In this document: positions 1 through 8,450 of the stretch, one piece after another | Layout of the letters: each line of letters begins with the position of its first letter | Position numbering within the stretch: position 1 is the first letter of the stretch | Source: Bacteroidia bacterium | Lineage (GTDB): Bacteria; Bacteroidota; Bacteroidia; Bacteroidales; Paludibacteraceae | NCBI GenBank assembly: GCA_021152555.1 | Contig: JAGKVE010000009.1 | Coordinates: forward strand, 1 to 53,557 | Direction of reading: 5' to 3' | Length of the DNA stretch: 53,557 nt | Program-made: the position numbers and the translations under genes | Notes under the pieces: model-generated | What the model saw: the letters and a program-made list of their open reading frames with translations, nothing else | What the model was told of the DNA's origin: nothing | The model's database searches: none

Positions 1-82
1 AACACTATTTCAAAGAACTCATGCTATTCGGACTAAAATCAGCCGTTTAGCGATCATATTTTAACTAATTTAAGTCAAATTT

Positions 83-445
83 TTAACGAACTATTGAGTC
101 TTTGTACGCATCGTTATTTGCTCCACCCCACCAACTCTTGGCAAAACTGTGCTCGATGTTGCATCCGGATACCTTGGAACCCGGGGATGAGAATTTCTGC
201 CAATCGTCGCAGTACATATCCATGCAGTAGCCGTTCTCGTCGCGGTCGGAATAATAGAAGACTTCCCAAGTCGAGGTGCCATAAGGAATAACGGTGTGGT
301 CACGGATAATCGTTTTGAGTGTACCTTTGAGGGTGCCGTCCTTGGTTCCCTTGATAGCATTATAATAGCCCTCCGGCATCTCCTCCGCCAAAGCGAAGGA
401 GAAAGCACAAACCAAGAGGCCCAATAAATAAATTCTGTTTCTCAT
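83..445 (-). pseudogene. Truncated secreted endonuclease I family protein
   Basis: The 120-residue frame begins with a hydrophobic signal peptide and continues as an endonuclease I (EndA/NucM) domain. It keeps the conserved active-site stretch NIEHSFAKSWWGG near residues 97-109. Members of this family normally go on for another 100 or more residues, including a second motif like that seen in the two upstream paralogues (FH-x-PTD...N-x-RSN). Here the reading frame leaves the family right after AYKD and stops three codons later, so the C-terminal half is missing. It lies 12 bases downstream of the larger paralogue in the same orientation. A deletion or rearrangement is the likely cause. The sequence beyond it (1-82) shows no recognisable gene. 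Confidence 0.75.
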
Positions 446-457
446 ATATCAAATCTT

Positions 458-2155
458 TTAATCATTCACTTTTTGCCCCATGACATTATAGAGCGTCTCG
501 CCTACAAGAATATACATCTGCCCTCCGATAAGCACCTTGTGTGCCGTTTGCGCGCTATTCACAGGTTCTACCAACTCTATTGTGGATTGACAAGTGGTTA
601 TATAGCGGCTGTAAGATACACCGGCACCGGTGGCATTGATGGTGACAGCATCAAAGGCAGGTCCGTTCTTGTCTGTCGAGTTGGTACTCTCGAATCGCAG
701 TGTGCTCATTCCGCTAAGCGAAGATGTATTGGTCCATGTCTGCTCGGCCATTGAATTAGTTGCTGCTACAAGTGTCGCAATCTGCGAACCGTTTGCTATC
801 ACTTTAACAGTGTTATAATCTGTACCTCCGTATGTACGCATATTCATGGTAATAGATGCCAAACCAGACAAATTAATATACGGAGATTCCAGATAAAGCC
901 CTGTGCGTAATATCCAATAACTGCCGCTCTTGAAAGCCGTGTTGGTCCAACCATTCATACTTGAGGAATTAAACGTATAAACTGCTGGCGATGCTCCTTC
1001 CTCGGTCGTTTCTTTCGCAAAGACGGCATAATAAGTCACATCCGCCGTAACAGCAGGGAAGTCTTTGGCTTCAGTATAAAGCACAGCAGGAGCCTCATCC
1101 TGCGTGCCGGAGATAGGAGCACTTGTCCAGCCCATGAACTTGCTGCTTTCTGTCGAGCAAGATGTCGGTGCTGCAGGCAAAGAAGTCGGTTTGGTGTCCT
1201 CTTTTACAGAATCAACCTCCAGTTCCTCGCCGTTAACAGACCATGTCACACCATGTTTGACTGTCTGTACAGGTGTTGAGCCTCCGCCCTCGCAAGTAGG
1301 TGTCATTGATGCCAAATCAACAGCCTGACCGGCTTTCTCGCCCCATATATATTCCGCTAAATAAGGGTAATCAATAAAAGGATTACGGTTCTTTTGAATA
1401 CCATAAACCGCTTGGTTTCGGTCAATCTCTTTCTGCGAGACCGGGTCGTTGCGATGCCATTTCAAAAAGAGGTTTTTTGCATATGGTGTGAGGTTTGTTT
1501 TATTAGATGTAAAGACAGCGTCACCTCCGGAACCATTAAGTGCCTTATCGCGGTAACGAGCTACCATATAAAAGTAAGTGCGTGCGAAATCGCCTTTGTA
1601 CTGATCCGCAGGCTCAAAGACCGTGCCTGTATAACCTGGAAAAGTATTTGAACCTTTCTTGCCGAGCCCATGTCCCTGATAGTTATCCGAAAAACCGGTG
1701 CCATTACTTCCTGCAACCTCTCCATAAGGCAGGTTAGAGCGGAAATTATTAACACGTGCATCAGTAGGATAGACATGAAAGAGGTCGGACTTCATCGGGG
1801 AAGCTTCTTTAAACCACGATTGAGGGATGGAATGCTCTTTGTTCCAACAGTCACATACCGCCTTCTGACCGCAGTTCGCATCGTCCATCGTAAAATTGCA
1901 GGTAGAATACATATCCCATACCGTGTCAGCATAAATATCTGTCTGCTCGTAATACGGCTCCAAACCTTTATATGAAATGATCGTATGGTCTTTTATACGG
2001 TTAAAGAGTGCATCCAGAATGGCATCGGCGGACGATTTTCCGTCCACTCCGTCGTAATAACCTTCAGGAATGGCAGCCACGCCGGTAACGACGTTGGCAA
2101 AAGTGATTTGCGCGAAAATAATCAGCGCTATGAAAGAAAAGATATATCTACGCAT
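458..2155 (-). CDS. Secreted endonuclease I with repeat, sandwich-like and C-terminal tail domains
   Basis: A 565-residue secreted protein. A signal peptide of about 20 residues is followed by an endonuclease I domain (about 30-275). The domain carries NKEHSIPQSWF (105-115) and FHVYPTDARVNNFRSN (about 126-141), the histidine/asparagine metal-dependent nuclease core of this family. After it comes a segment like the Listeria-Bacteroides (InlB B) repeat (about 297-385), then a beta-rich region that looks like a sugar-binding or jelly-roll fold (about 390-515). The end is a short tail with VLIGGQMYILVGETLYNVMG, a form common on exported Bacteroidales proteins and possibly a degenerate type IX secretion tail (inference). 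It starts one base after the stop of the upstream paralogue, so the two are co-transcribed. Expected role: extracellular or surface nucleic acid degradation. Confidence 0.85.
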   Translation of the reverse strand: MRRYIFSFIALIIFAQITFANVVTGVAAIPEGYYDGVDGKSSADAILDALFNRIKDHTIISYKGLEPYYEQTDIYADTVWDMYSTCNFTMDDANCGQKAVCDCWNKEHSIPQSWFKEASPMKSDLFHVYPTDARVNNFRSNLPYGEVAGSNGTGFSDNYQGHGLGKKGSNTFPGYTGTVFEPADQYKGDFARTYFYMVARYRDKALNGSGGDAVFTSNKTNLTPYAKNLFLKWHRNDPVSQKEIDRNQAVYGIQKNRNPFIDYPYLAEYIWGEKAGQAVDLASMTPTCEGGGSTPVQTVKHGVTWSVNGEELEVDSVKEDTKPTSLPAAPTSCSTESSKFMGWTSAPISGTQDEAPAVLYTEAKDFPAVTADVTYYAVFAKETTEEGASPAVYTFNSSSMNGWTNTAFKSGSYWILRTGLYLESPYINLSGLASITMNMRTYGGTDYNTVKVIANGSQIATLVAATNSMAEQTWTNTSSLSGMSTLRFESTNSTDKNGPAFDAVTINATGAGVSYSRYITTCQSTIELVEPVNSAQTAHKVLIGGQMYILVGETLYNVMGQKVND

Positions 2156-2156
2156 A

Positions 2157-3269
2157 TTACTTAACTTGCTGTCCCATTACGTTAAACATGTGGTCATCAA
2201 TGATGATAAATAACTGACCGTCAATCAGCACTTTGTGTGCATTTATGTTAACCTGCGGAGTGAAGATCGCCTGCTCTTCCTGATCAGGTTCACCGCCACG
2301 CCATCCATCACTCTTCCCCTGTTCAAAATCAGCATCGGTGGAAGGCATTAGCTGCGCCAAGTTCACCGTCTCCCCTGCATGCTCGCCCCATATATATTCC
2401 GCTAAATAAGGGTAATCAATAAACGGATTGCGGTTTCCTTGGGTCTTCTGGATTCCGTTGTTGCGGTCGATTTCCTTCTGCGAAACAGGGTCCTCACGAT
2501 GCCATTTCATCAACAAAACAACTGCCTTCTTCGTAAGCCCAAAAAAATTCGCTGCGTTGTATTTGCCGGAGAAGAAATTATTTCCGGTTGTCATGTTGGA
2601 TAACTGCCATTTAACAATCGTTCCCATATATCCGCGTGCGAAATCTCCTTTGTATTTGTCCAGCGGTTCAAACACATTCCCACTACCTTTGACGGATTCG
2701 TTGGCAGCAGAGGCAATTGTTTTCTTGTTTGTTGCCCAACTAGCAGCAGAACCATATTTATTACCATTCCAGTCTGTGCCGCCATTCACTTCCCCAAACT
2801 CATAATTAGAGCGTACGCCGTTAATCTTGCCATCCGTGGGTACAAGATGGAAAATATCACAACCAATGCCTGACGTTGTCCCTCCAAACCACGATTTAGG
2901 AATTGAGTGCTCACGATTGTAACAATCACATACATCCCTATACGAGCCGCATTTATCACTATTGTACGTAAAGTTGCAGTCTCCATACATATCCCAAATT
3001 TTGCCGGCACGCGAAGCGTTGTATTCAGGATTAGAAGGATCCGTCGGATAGGTGTCCGTTATTTTATAGGCAGTCCAAAGCCCATCATAACCAAGTGTTT
3101 TGAAACCTTTGTTAGCTGTTGAACTAATAGCGGACCATAGATCTTTACCGGATTTACCATCTACATTAGCATAATACGCAGGAATATCTGAGGGCGATGT
3201 TACTGTTGCCGCCCATACGATTTGCGCCATTAGAATGAGCGCAAGGAAAGAAAAAATGTGTTTTTTCAT
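2157..3269 (-). CDS. Secreted endonuclease I family protein
   Basis: First gene of the nuclease cluster, 370 residues. A signal peptide ends near AQIVWA (residues 15-20). The endonuclease I domain contains NREHSIPKSWFGG (118-130) and DIFHLVPTDGKINGVRSN (138-155), matching the catalytic region of secreted DNA/RNA-nonspecific nucleases. Cysteines at CNF, KCGSY and VCDCY suggest disulphides in an exported enzyme. The C terminus has VLIDGQLFIIIDDHMFNVMG, nearly the same tail as the next gene, so both probably use the same export or anchoring route. A good Bacteroidales-type promoter lies just upstream (3313-3344). Sequence similarity and adjacency point to local duplication. Confidence 0.88.
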   Translation of the reverse strand: MKKHIFSFLALILMAQIVWAATVTSPSDIPAYYANVDGKSGKDLWSAISSTANKGFKTLGYDGLWTAYKITDTYPTDPSNPEYNASRAGKIWDMYGDCNFTYNSDKCGSYRDVCDCYNREHSIPKSWFGGTTSGIGCDIFHLVPTDGKINGVRSNYEFGEVNGGTDWNGNKYGSAASWATNKKTIASAANESVKGSGNVFEPLDKYKGDFARGYMGTIVKWQLSNMTTGNNFFSGKYNAANFFGLTKKAVVLLMKWHREDPVSQKEIDRNNGIQKTQGNRNPFIDYPYLAEYIWGEHAGETVNLAQLMPSTDADFEQGKSDGWRGGEPDQEEQAIFTPQVNINAHKVLIDGQLFIIIDDHMFNVMGQQVK

Positions 3270-3312
3270 TGTTATTAGGTATTTATTATTTATCTAATAT
3301 GAAATGAGCCTA

Positions 3313-3344
3313 CAAAAGTACAACTTTTTTTACACACGTGCAAA
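3313..3344 (-). promoter_or_regulatory. Promoter of the endonuclease cluster
   Basis: Read on the minus strand, TTTG (3341-3344) and TACTTTTG (3313-3320) are separated by 20 bases. This fits the Bacteroidota vegetative consensus TTTG-N19-20-TAnnTTTG, and it lies about 45 bases upstream of the start at 3269. The -33 element abuts an inverted repeat. Confidence 0.7.
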
Positions 3345-3345
3345 T

Positions 3346-3381
3346 AAAAACGGCAAATTTTTCTAAAAACATGCCGTTTTT
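3346..3381. terminator. Terminator-like inverted repeat after lpdA
   Basis: AAAAACGGCA (3346-3355) and TGCCGTTTTT (3372-3381) form a perfect 10-base stem with a 16-base loop. On the minus strand it is followed by a T-rich stretch, and it lies about 85 bases past the lpdA stop. It ends right before the -33 box of the nuclease promoter, so it probably insulates the two units. Confidence 0.55.
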
Positions 3382-3422
3382 ACGTAATTTATAGGTCGTA
3401 AATGGGATTTTTTACAAAATTT

Positions 3423-3480
3423 CTTATTTCGCTATGCTCAAACGATTACTGCTTATTTCGGCAAGTTCAAACGATTATCT
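3423..3480. repeat. Imperfect 29-base tandem duplication at the 3' end of lpdA
   Basis: CTTATTTCG recurs at 3423 and 3452, and TCAAACGATTA recurs at 3438 and 3467, both with a 29-base offset. The second copy contains the last codons and stop of lpdA, so the end of the gene appears to have been duplicated just downstream of itself. Confidence 0.7.
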
Positions 3481-4834
3481 CATGTAAAATCTCGCTGACT
3501 GTGGGGTGCGGGAATACGACTTGCTGCATTTCCTCCACCGTATAGCCTTTGCTGACGGCAAAAGAGGCAGCTGCGATAAATTCCGAGCAGGGGTTTCCGA
3601 TACAATGCACGCCCAGAACGGTATGGTCCGCAGCATGCAGAACCAGTTTGCATAGCCCTGTCTCTCCTTCGTTCTCCACCATGAAGCGCCCAGAGAAAGT
3701 CATGGGCAGTTTACGTACCTCTACAGGAATGGACATTTCTGCCGCCTGCTGTTCGGTAATACCCACAGACGCGATTTCGGGATTCGAATAAACGACCGAA
3801 GGAATGGCAAGGTAATTTACCGTTTGGTCATTGGTGATTGGTGATTGGGCATTTAGCATTTTAGACACAGCCACTTCGGCTTGGCGGGAAGCAACATGCG
3901 CGAGCATGATCTTAGCCGTGACATCGCCACAAGCATAGACGTTCGGCAAGTTGGTCTTGCAGAACTCATCGGTCTTGATTGCTCCGCGCTCCAATTCGAG
4001 GTCCCGGAGCGTTTCGAGACCTTGCAGGTTCGCGCGTCTTCCTACGCTCACCAACACTTTTTCCGCCTCATACCACTCGCCATTCGCCTTGACCTTTATG
4101 CATGGCAGATCATCACTTTGTATTTCTTCCACTTTAGTGGAAGTAAGGATATTGATACCGGCTTTGCGGTATTTTTCGAGGAGGAGTTGAACGACTTCGG
4201 GATCGAGGTTCGGAAGTATAGAAGGCATGGCTTCAATGACTGTCACAGGCACGCCGAGTTCGTGGTAAAGCGTAGCGAACTCCATGCCGATAACACCACC
4301 ACCGACAATGATGATGGATTTAGGCAGTTCGGTTGCCGCAAGTGCGTCGGTCGAATCCCAAACAGCAGGATTATCCTTGATCCCCGGAATTGGCGGAACG
4401 AAGTTCGTCGAACCCGTACAAATCATTAAATTCTCTGCCTCATACGTCTCACCATTGCACTCAATGCTGACCATTGTGTCCTGACGACTCACCACCTTTG
4501 CAAAACCATTCACCAACGTACAATGTTCGTTATTCAAACGCTGCTTGATACCGGCTACCAGTTTGCGCACCACGATCGTCTTACGTTTCTGCATCGCCGC
4601 AAAATCGAACAACACATTCTCTGCCGTCACGCCATATTTCTGCGCATGGGTAGCATTGTAATACTGCTTAGCGCCAAAAAGCAAAGACTTCGTGGGAATA
4701 CAACCTACATTGAGACAAGTACCGCCTACGGCATTCTGTTCAAAAAGCACTACATCTTTACCGGCTTTGCTCGCCTTCTCTGCCGCCGTATAGCCTGCCG
4801 GGCCGCCACCTATTATGGCTAAATAATACCTCAT
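3467..4834 (-). CDS. lpdA: Dihydrolipoyl dehydrogenase
   Basis: A 455-residue flavin disulphide oxidoreductase. It has the N-terminal FAD-binding GGGPAG (9-14), the redox-active pair in GGTCLNVGCIPTKS (Cys40 and Cys45), a second Rossmann motif GGGVIGMEFA, the FAD-contacting ACGDVT stretch and a C-terminal HPTVSEILHE active-site base region. It reoxidises the lipoyl group of 2-oxoacid dehydrogenase or glycine cleavage complexes. No E1/E2 partner gene is next to it. Oddity: residues about 324-338 (NAQSPITNDQTV) lie in a loop where relatives are shorter, and are encoded by a 7-base tandem repeat tract (3823-3864). It follows cysE by 60 bases on the same strand. Confidence 0.93.
   Translation of the reverse strand: MRYYLAIIGGGPAGYTAAEKASKAGKDVVLFEQNAVGGTCLNVGCIPTKSLLFGAKQYYNATHAQKYGVTAENVLFDFAAMQKRKTIVVRKLVAGIKQRLNNEHCTLVNGFAKVVSRQDTMVSIECNGETYEAENLMICTGSTNFVPPIPGIKDNPAVWDSTDALAATELPKSIIIVGGGVIGMEFATLYHELGVPVTVIEAMPSILPNLDPEVVQLLLEKYRKAGINILTSTKVEEIQSDDLPCIKVKANGEWYEAEKVLVSVGRRANLQGLETLRDLELERGAIKTDEFCKTNLPNVYACGDVTAKIMLAHVASRQAEVAVSKMLNAQSPITNDQTVNYLAIPSVVYSNPEIASVGITEQQAAEMSIPVEVRKLPMTFSGRFMVENEGETGLCKLVLHAADHTVLGVHCIGNPCSEFIAAASFAVSKGYTVEEMQQVVFPHPTVSEILHEIIV
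3823..3864. repeat. 7-base tandem repeat inside lpdA
   Basis: Six consecutive heptamers on the plus strand: TTTGGTC, ATTGGTG, ATTGGTG, ATTGGGC, ATTTAGC, ATTTTAG. They fall in the coding region of lpdA at residues 324-338. Confidence 0.8.
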
Positions 4835-4894
4835 ATTTTTATAGCGTTGAATAGTTAAAGAGTTAAAATGGTTTGCTTTGCAAACGTTTAATTG

Positions 4895-5608
4895 TTATTT
4901 TTTGTCCTTTTTTCTTGTTCCCTTGTCTTTTATTCTTATCTCCGGGGTGGATTGCAAGACAATCGAGTTAGCCGGAATATCCTGTGTAAGCCAGACGTTA
5001 CCGCCTATTACGGTGTCATGACCGATAGTTACACGCCCCAAGATAGAGGTGTTCGAATAGACTGTCACACGGTCCTCTAAGATCGGGTGACGAGGGATAT
5101 CAATCGGTCGTCCTTGTTCATCATATTCAAAATTCTTCGCACCCAACGTGACACCCTGATATAGCACAACATGCGAACCAATAATAGCCGTCTCACCAAT
5201 CACGACACCTGTACCGTGATCGATACAGAAATAATCCCCTATCTGCGCAGCAGGGTGTATGTCTATTCCTGTTCGACTATGCGCCAACTCCGTTAGCATA
5301 CGCGGAATACGCGGTACTCCCAACAGATGCAACGCGTGCGCAACACGATAATGAATCATGGCAAATGGCAAAGGATAACTCAGTATCACTTCGCCGCGAT
5401 CAGTTACCGCCGGATCGTTATGCAGCACCGCATCAACATCCGTATTCACCAACTGCGCAATAGACGGCAACTCATGCCAAAAAGCCTCCGGCAAGTCTAA
5501 CCCTTCCGGCACTGCCACTTGCGCATAGTAGTCCGGGAAAACCACTCCCTGCACGTGTGCAACGAACTGTTTCAATTGCCCTATAGTAGGAATCTTCTCC
5601 ACTTCCAA
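4895..5608 (-). CDS. cysE: Serine O-acetyltransferase
   Basis: A 237-residue enzyme that acetylates L-serine with acetyl-CoA, giving O-acetylserine, the substrate of the cysteine synthase encoded just upstream. The C-terminal half is a left-handed beta-helix with hexapeptide repeats and the catalytic-site stretch IDHGTGVVIGET, followed by HVVLYQGVTLGA, both diagnostic of the serine acetyltransferase family. The helical N-terminal domain is present. It starts 9 bases after the cysK stop, so the two form a cysteine synthesis unit. The last residues are lysine- and arginine-rich and may be disordered. The C-terminal isoleucine used by some homologues for CysK docking is absent, as the protein ends in KDKK. 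Confidence 0.93.
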   Translation of the reverse strand: MEVEKIPTIGQLKQFVAHVQGVVFPDYYAQVAVPEGLDLPEAFWHELPSIAQLVNTDVDAVLHNDPAVTDRGEVILSYPLPFAMIHYRVAHALHLLGVPRIPRMLTELAHSRTGIDIHPAAQIGDYFCIDHGTGVVIGETAIIGSHVVLYQGVTLGAKNFEYDEQGRPIDIPRHPILEDRVTVYSNTSILGRVTIGHDTVIGGNVWLTQDIPANSIVLQSTPEIRIKDKGTRKKDKK

Positions 5609-5617
5609 ATCTAAAAT

Positions 5618-6505
5618 TTAAAATACCGACAGGTACCTCTCTCCCGTATCCGGCAAAAGCACCACGATATTCTTATCCTTATACTCCGGCTGTTGATGGA
5701 GTGCCAGAGCCGCTGCGTACGCTGCCCCGCTGGATATTCCAACCAACAAACCGTACTCCTTCGCCAAACCGCGTGCCGCAGCAAAAGCGTCTTCATTCGT
5801 AACGGTCTTCACTCGGTCCACAAAACCCGCCTGATACGTCTCCGGTTGAAATCCCGCACCAATACCTTGTATCTTATGCGCACCGGGCTGACCACCCGAT
5901 AGCACAGGCGACGAAGCAGGTTCAACGGCAATAATCTCCACCATCATATTCTTCTCTTTCAACGCTCGTCCCACGCCGCTGAGTGTTCCGCCTGTTCCTA
6001 CTCCGGCAACAAACACATCAACTTGACCGTTGGTATCTTCCCAAATCTCCTGACCCGTTGTCGCATAATGAATAGCCGGGTTGGCAGGGTTGACAAACTG
6101 TCCCAAAATAACACTTCCGGGCGTAATATCACGCAAACGCTCTGCCTCTGCAATGGCTCCTTTCATTCCGGCCGAACCGGGCGTCAAGACCAATTCTGCA
6201 CCATACGCAACCAATAGGTTTCTGCGCTCCACAGACATGGTCTCCGGCATTGTCAGCACCACTTTATATCCTTTCAACCGACCGATCCACGCCAAGCCGA
6301 CACCCGTGTTTCCACTCGTCGGTTCTATAATCGTCGCACCCGGTTGCAGTTTGCCGCTTTTTTCTGCGTCCTCTATCATCGCAAGTGCCGTGCGGTCCTT
6401 GACACTACCGCCCGGATTGAATCGCTCCAACTTGAGCAACAACCCCTTCTCTACCTGCAACATCGGCGTCTTGCCGATCAATTCCAATAAACTGCTATAT
6501 ATCAT
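5618..6505 (-). CDS. cysK: Cysteine synthase (O-acetylserine sulfhydrylase)
   Basis: A fold-type II PLP enzyme of 295 residues that combines O-acetylserine with sulfide to make cysteine. The PLP lysine lies in NPGGSVKDRTA (Lys36), the substrate loop is TSGNTG (63-68), and the phosphate cup is GTGGTLSG. The start chosen is the ATG at 6505 (MIYSSLLELIGKTPML), because this matches the family N terminus and overlaps the upstream stop as ATGA. The longer open frame would run into the upstream gene. It is followed 9 bases later by cysE, so enzyme and substrate supply are co-expressed. Confidence 0.95.
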   Translation of the reverse strand: MIYSSLLELIGKTPMLQVEKGLLLKLERFNPGGSVKDRTALAMIEDAEKSGKLQPGATIIEPTSGNTGVGLAWIGRLKGYKVVLTMPETMSVERRNLLVAYGAELVLTPGSAGMKGAIAEAERLRDITPGSVILGQFVNPANPAIHYATTGQEIWEDTNGQVDVFVAGVGTGGTLSGVGRALKEKNMMVEIIAVEPASSPVLSGGQPGAHKIQGIGAGFQPETYQAGFVDRVKTVTNEDAFAAARGLAKEYGLLVGISSGAAYAAALALHQQPEYKDKNIVVLLPDTGERYLSVF

Positions 6506-6960
6506 ATGTTTCGTAAGTATATTCTCACCGCCTCTGCAACCATCTCGCTGCACGGACGTTTCTCGTAGTACTGCGGCGTACGCTCTGCCGGACGAGGCTC
6601 CTCCGGTTTCGGAGCCAAACCCAACAACTCCGCACAAATCAAACTGCCATACTTGTCTTTGAAGTCTCCGGCGAGTTGTTGTACAAACGCATAGTTGGCC
6701 ATCTTACCGTCGTTATCATGCGGAGTCGCAGAACCGTTATGCAGACCTGCTAACAGAAACATCCCGCTCGCGGCACCACAAACCATACGCATCCGACCGA
6801 TGCCGCCGCCGAACGATGCCGATAGACGCAACGCCAACGACTCATCCGTTACACCATACAAATCTGCGCAAGCGGCAAAAACCGATTGCGAGCAGTTATA
6901 CCCTTGTTTGAATAACTCCACCGCACGCTGTGCGCGTGCCTCAATCTGTTCGTCTGTCAT
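6502..6960 (-). CDS. C_GCAxxG_C_C family redox-type protein
   Basis: A 152-residue cysteine-containing protein. It shows the family pattern NCSQSVF (Cys near 23), FGGGIGRMRMVCGAASG (Cys near 61), then LICAELLG and a late RPCSEMV. This fits the C_GCAxxG_C_C family, which is thought to bind metal or act in redox chemistry; no precise reaction is established. It overlaps tolC upstream and cysK downstream by ATGA, so it is translated as part of the cysteine operon. That position suggests a link with sulfur or thiol handling (inference). Confidence 0.8.
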   Translation of the reverse strand: MTDEQIEARAQRAVELFKQGYNCSQSVFAACADLYGVTDESLALRLSASFGGGIGRMRMVCGAASGMFLLAGLHNGSATPHDNDGKMANYAFVQQLAGDFKDKYGSLICAELLGLAPKPEEPRPAERTPQYYEKRPCSEMVAEAVRIYLRNI

Positions 6961-8450
6961 TGCAGTTTACCCAAGTATTTACGTAATTGTGTTTCCGTTG
7001 TCTTCGCTTCCACCTGAGCATCTACCAGATCCGAAGCGGCTGCTAACCAAGCTGTCTGTGCTTGCATCAACTCTGATGCTGTGATAAGTCCGGCTTCAAA
7101 CGACTCCTGTGCCATACGCAGCACTTCAGCGGCATTGTCCTGTGTAAGACGAGCCAACGTGATCTTCTGCTGAGCCTCTGTCAGTTTCTGATTCGCCTGC
7201 GTTGTTTGCAGCGTAAGTAATTCGCGTGTTTCTTCCGTTTTGAGCGCCATGGCATTAGCGGCATGTTTTGCTGCTTTATAACGAAGGATATCATCGGCAT
7301 GAGCGATAGGCACATTCACCACCACTCCAGCAGAGAAAAAGCCCTTTCCATCCCAATTGGTACTAAACCCGTTATCCGCATTCGGATTGGTATAGACATA
7401 TCCGGCAGAAGCGACAATATTGGGTTGTAATCCCGCCGCCGCGAGCATAGCGTTGGATTTGGCGATTTTCTGCGCCTCTTCCATCAATCTTAGCTCCGAT
7501 CGTTCCGCCACAGCACTTTCCGTATTGACAGAGTCAGAAGGAAGAGAAGTTTCCGTCAGCGCGCTTTCATCCAAGACAAATGTTGTTGCAAGCGGGAGAC
7601 CACATAGTTGCGCGAGCGCCATATTGGAAAGCGTAAGACCATTTTCCGCCTGGAGTTTTTTGACTGATGCTTCACCGCGTTTGGTGGTCACTTTCAGCAG
7701 GTCAGACTGCGTCACCAAGCCCTCATCAAGCGCCTCTTTGACATCGGTTTCCAGCTGGCACAGGAGTTGGTAATACTGCTCTGCCAGCTCTTTTTTCTTC
7801 GCCACAGACACAACACGCCAGTAGGCCTCATCCACACTATAGATAATGTCATTGTGCTTGGATTCGGCCTCAATGGTAGCAATATTTTCCGTAGCCTTGG
7901 CAATCTTATACATCTGAATAAGCCGCCCTCCGACATAAATGGGCTGTGTCACTCCCACTTGCGCCACGAAGATATGCCTCAAATCCGGCGACAATTTATC
8001 ATAAATCTGCTTGTAGGCATCCGCTACTTTCTGGCCCACATTGGTTTCGAGATTTTTGACGGATTCCTCAAAGATAGTGCCTTGTGCAGCAGTTTCAATC
8101 TTTCCCAGAGCACTTTCGCTACTCCATTTGAATGAAGCCGTTCCGTCCGAGTGGACCGTAGCCGTACCAAACGAGAAATCCGTGGAATTAGCCAACAAAT
8201 GGACATTGGCGGAATTCCACATATATGCGGCATTGGCAGTAATCCGCGGGAACATGGCAGCCAATGCAGCCTTTCTGCTATACTCCGCCGCCAGCCGTGT
8301 CTCTTCCTGCGATTTGGCAGAAATACCGGATGTAAGCGCCAAGTCACGGCATTGCTGCAACGTGTAACTTAATGTATCGGAAGCAAGAAGCGATTCGAAG
8401 CCCACGGAGCACAAAAGAAGGATTACTATGTACCGGTAATTAAAACGCAT
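6957..8450 (-). CDS. TolC-family outer membrane efflux protein
   Basis: A 497-residue protein with a signal peptide and the long alternating helices typical of TolC/OprM channels. The start at 8450 (MRFNYRYIVILLLCSVGF) gives a clean signal sequence; earlier ATGs would extend deep into the acyltransferase gene. Two repeats of the outer-membrane efflux domain are visible, with a C-terminal coiled coil rich in Ala, Gln and Glu ending in LRKYLGKLQ. No membrane fusion protein or inner-membrane pump gene is adjacent, which is unusual because Bacteroidales normally cluster the three. It overlaps the acyltransferase gene by 11 bases upstream and the C_GCAxxG gene by 4 downstream. Confidence 0.85.
   Translation of the reverse strand: MRFNYRYIVILLLCSVGFESLLASDTLSYTLQQCRDLALTSGISAKSQEETRLAAEYSRKAALAAMFPRITANAAYMWNSANVHLLANSTDFSFGTATVHSDGTASFKWSSESALGKIETAAQGTIFEESVKNLETNVGQKVADAYKQIYDKLSPDLRHIFVAQVGVTQPIYVGGRLIQMYKIAKATENIATIEAESKHNDIIYSVDEAYWRVVSVAKKKELAEQYYQLLCQLETDVKEALDEGLVTQSDLLKVTTKRGEASVKKLQAENGLTLSNMALAQLCGLPLATTFVLDESALTETSLPSDSVNTESAVAERSELRLMEEAQKIAKSNAMLAAAGLQPNIVASAGYVYTNPNADNGFSTNWDGKGFFSAGVVVNVPIAHADDILRYKAAKHAANAMALKTEETRELLTLQTTQANQKLTEAQQKITLARLTQDNAAEVLRMAQESFEAGLITASELMQAQTAWLAAASDLVDAQVEAKTTETQLRKYLGKLQ

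Noticed and set aside
1..82. TTCTTTGAAATAG-like sequence (minus strand) as an rRNA leader or mobile element end
   Set aside because: Too short and at the window edge; no rRNA, inverted repeat or target duplication can be shown.
4871..4885. GTTTGC-TTT-GCAAAC hairpin between cysE and lpdA as a terminator
   Set aside because: The stem has only six pairs and no T-run follows on the minus strand.
6506..6637. 44-residue N-terminal extension of CysK
   Set aside because: It overlaps the C_GCAxxG gene in another frame, and the family start matches the ATG at 6505.
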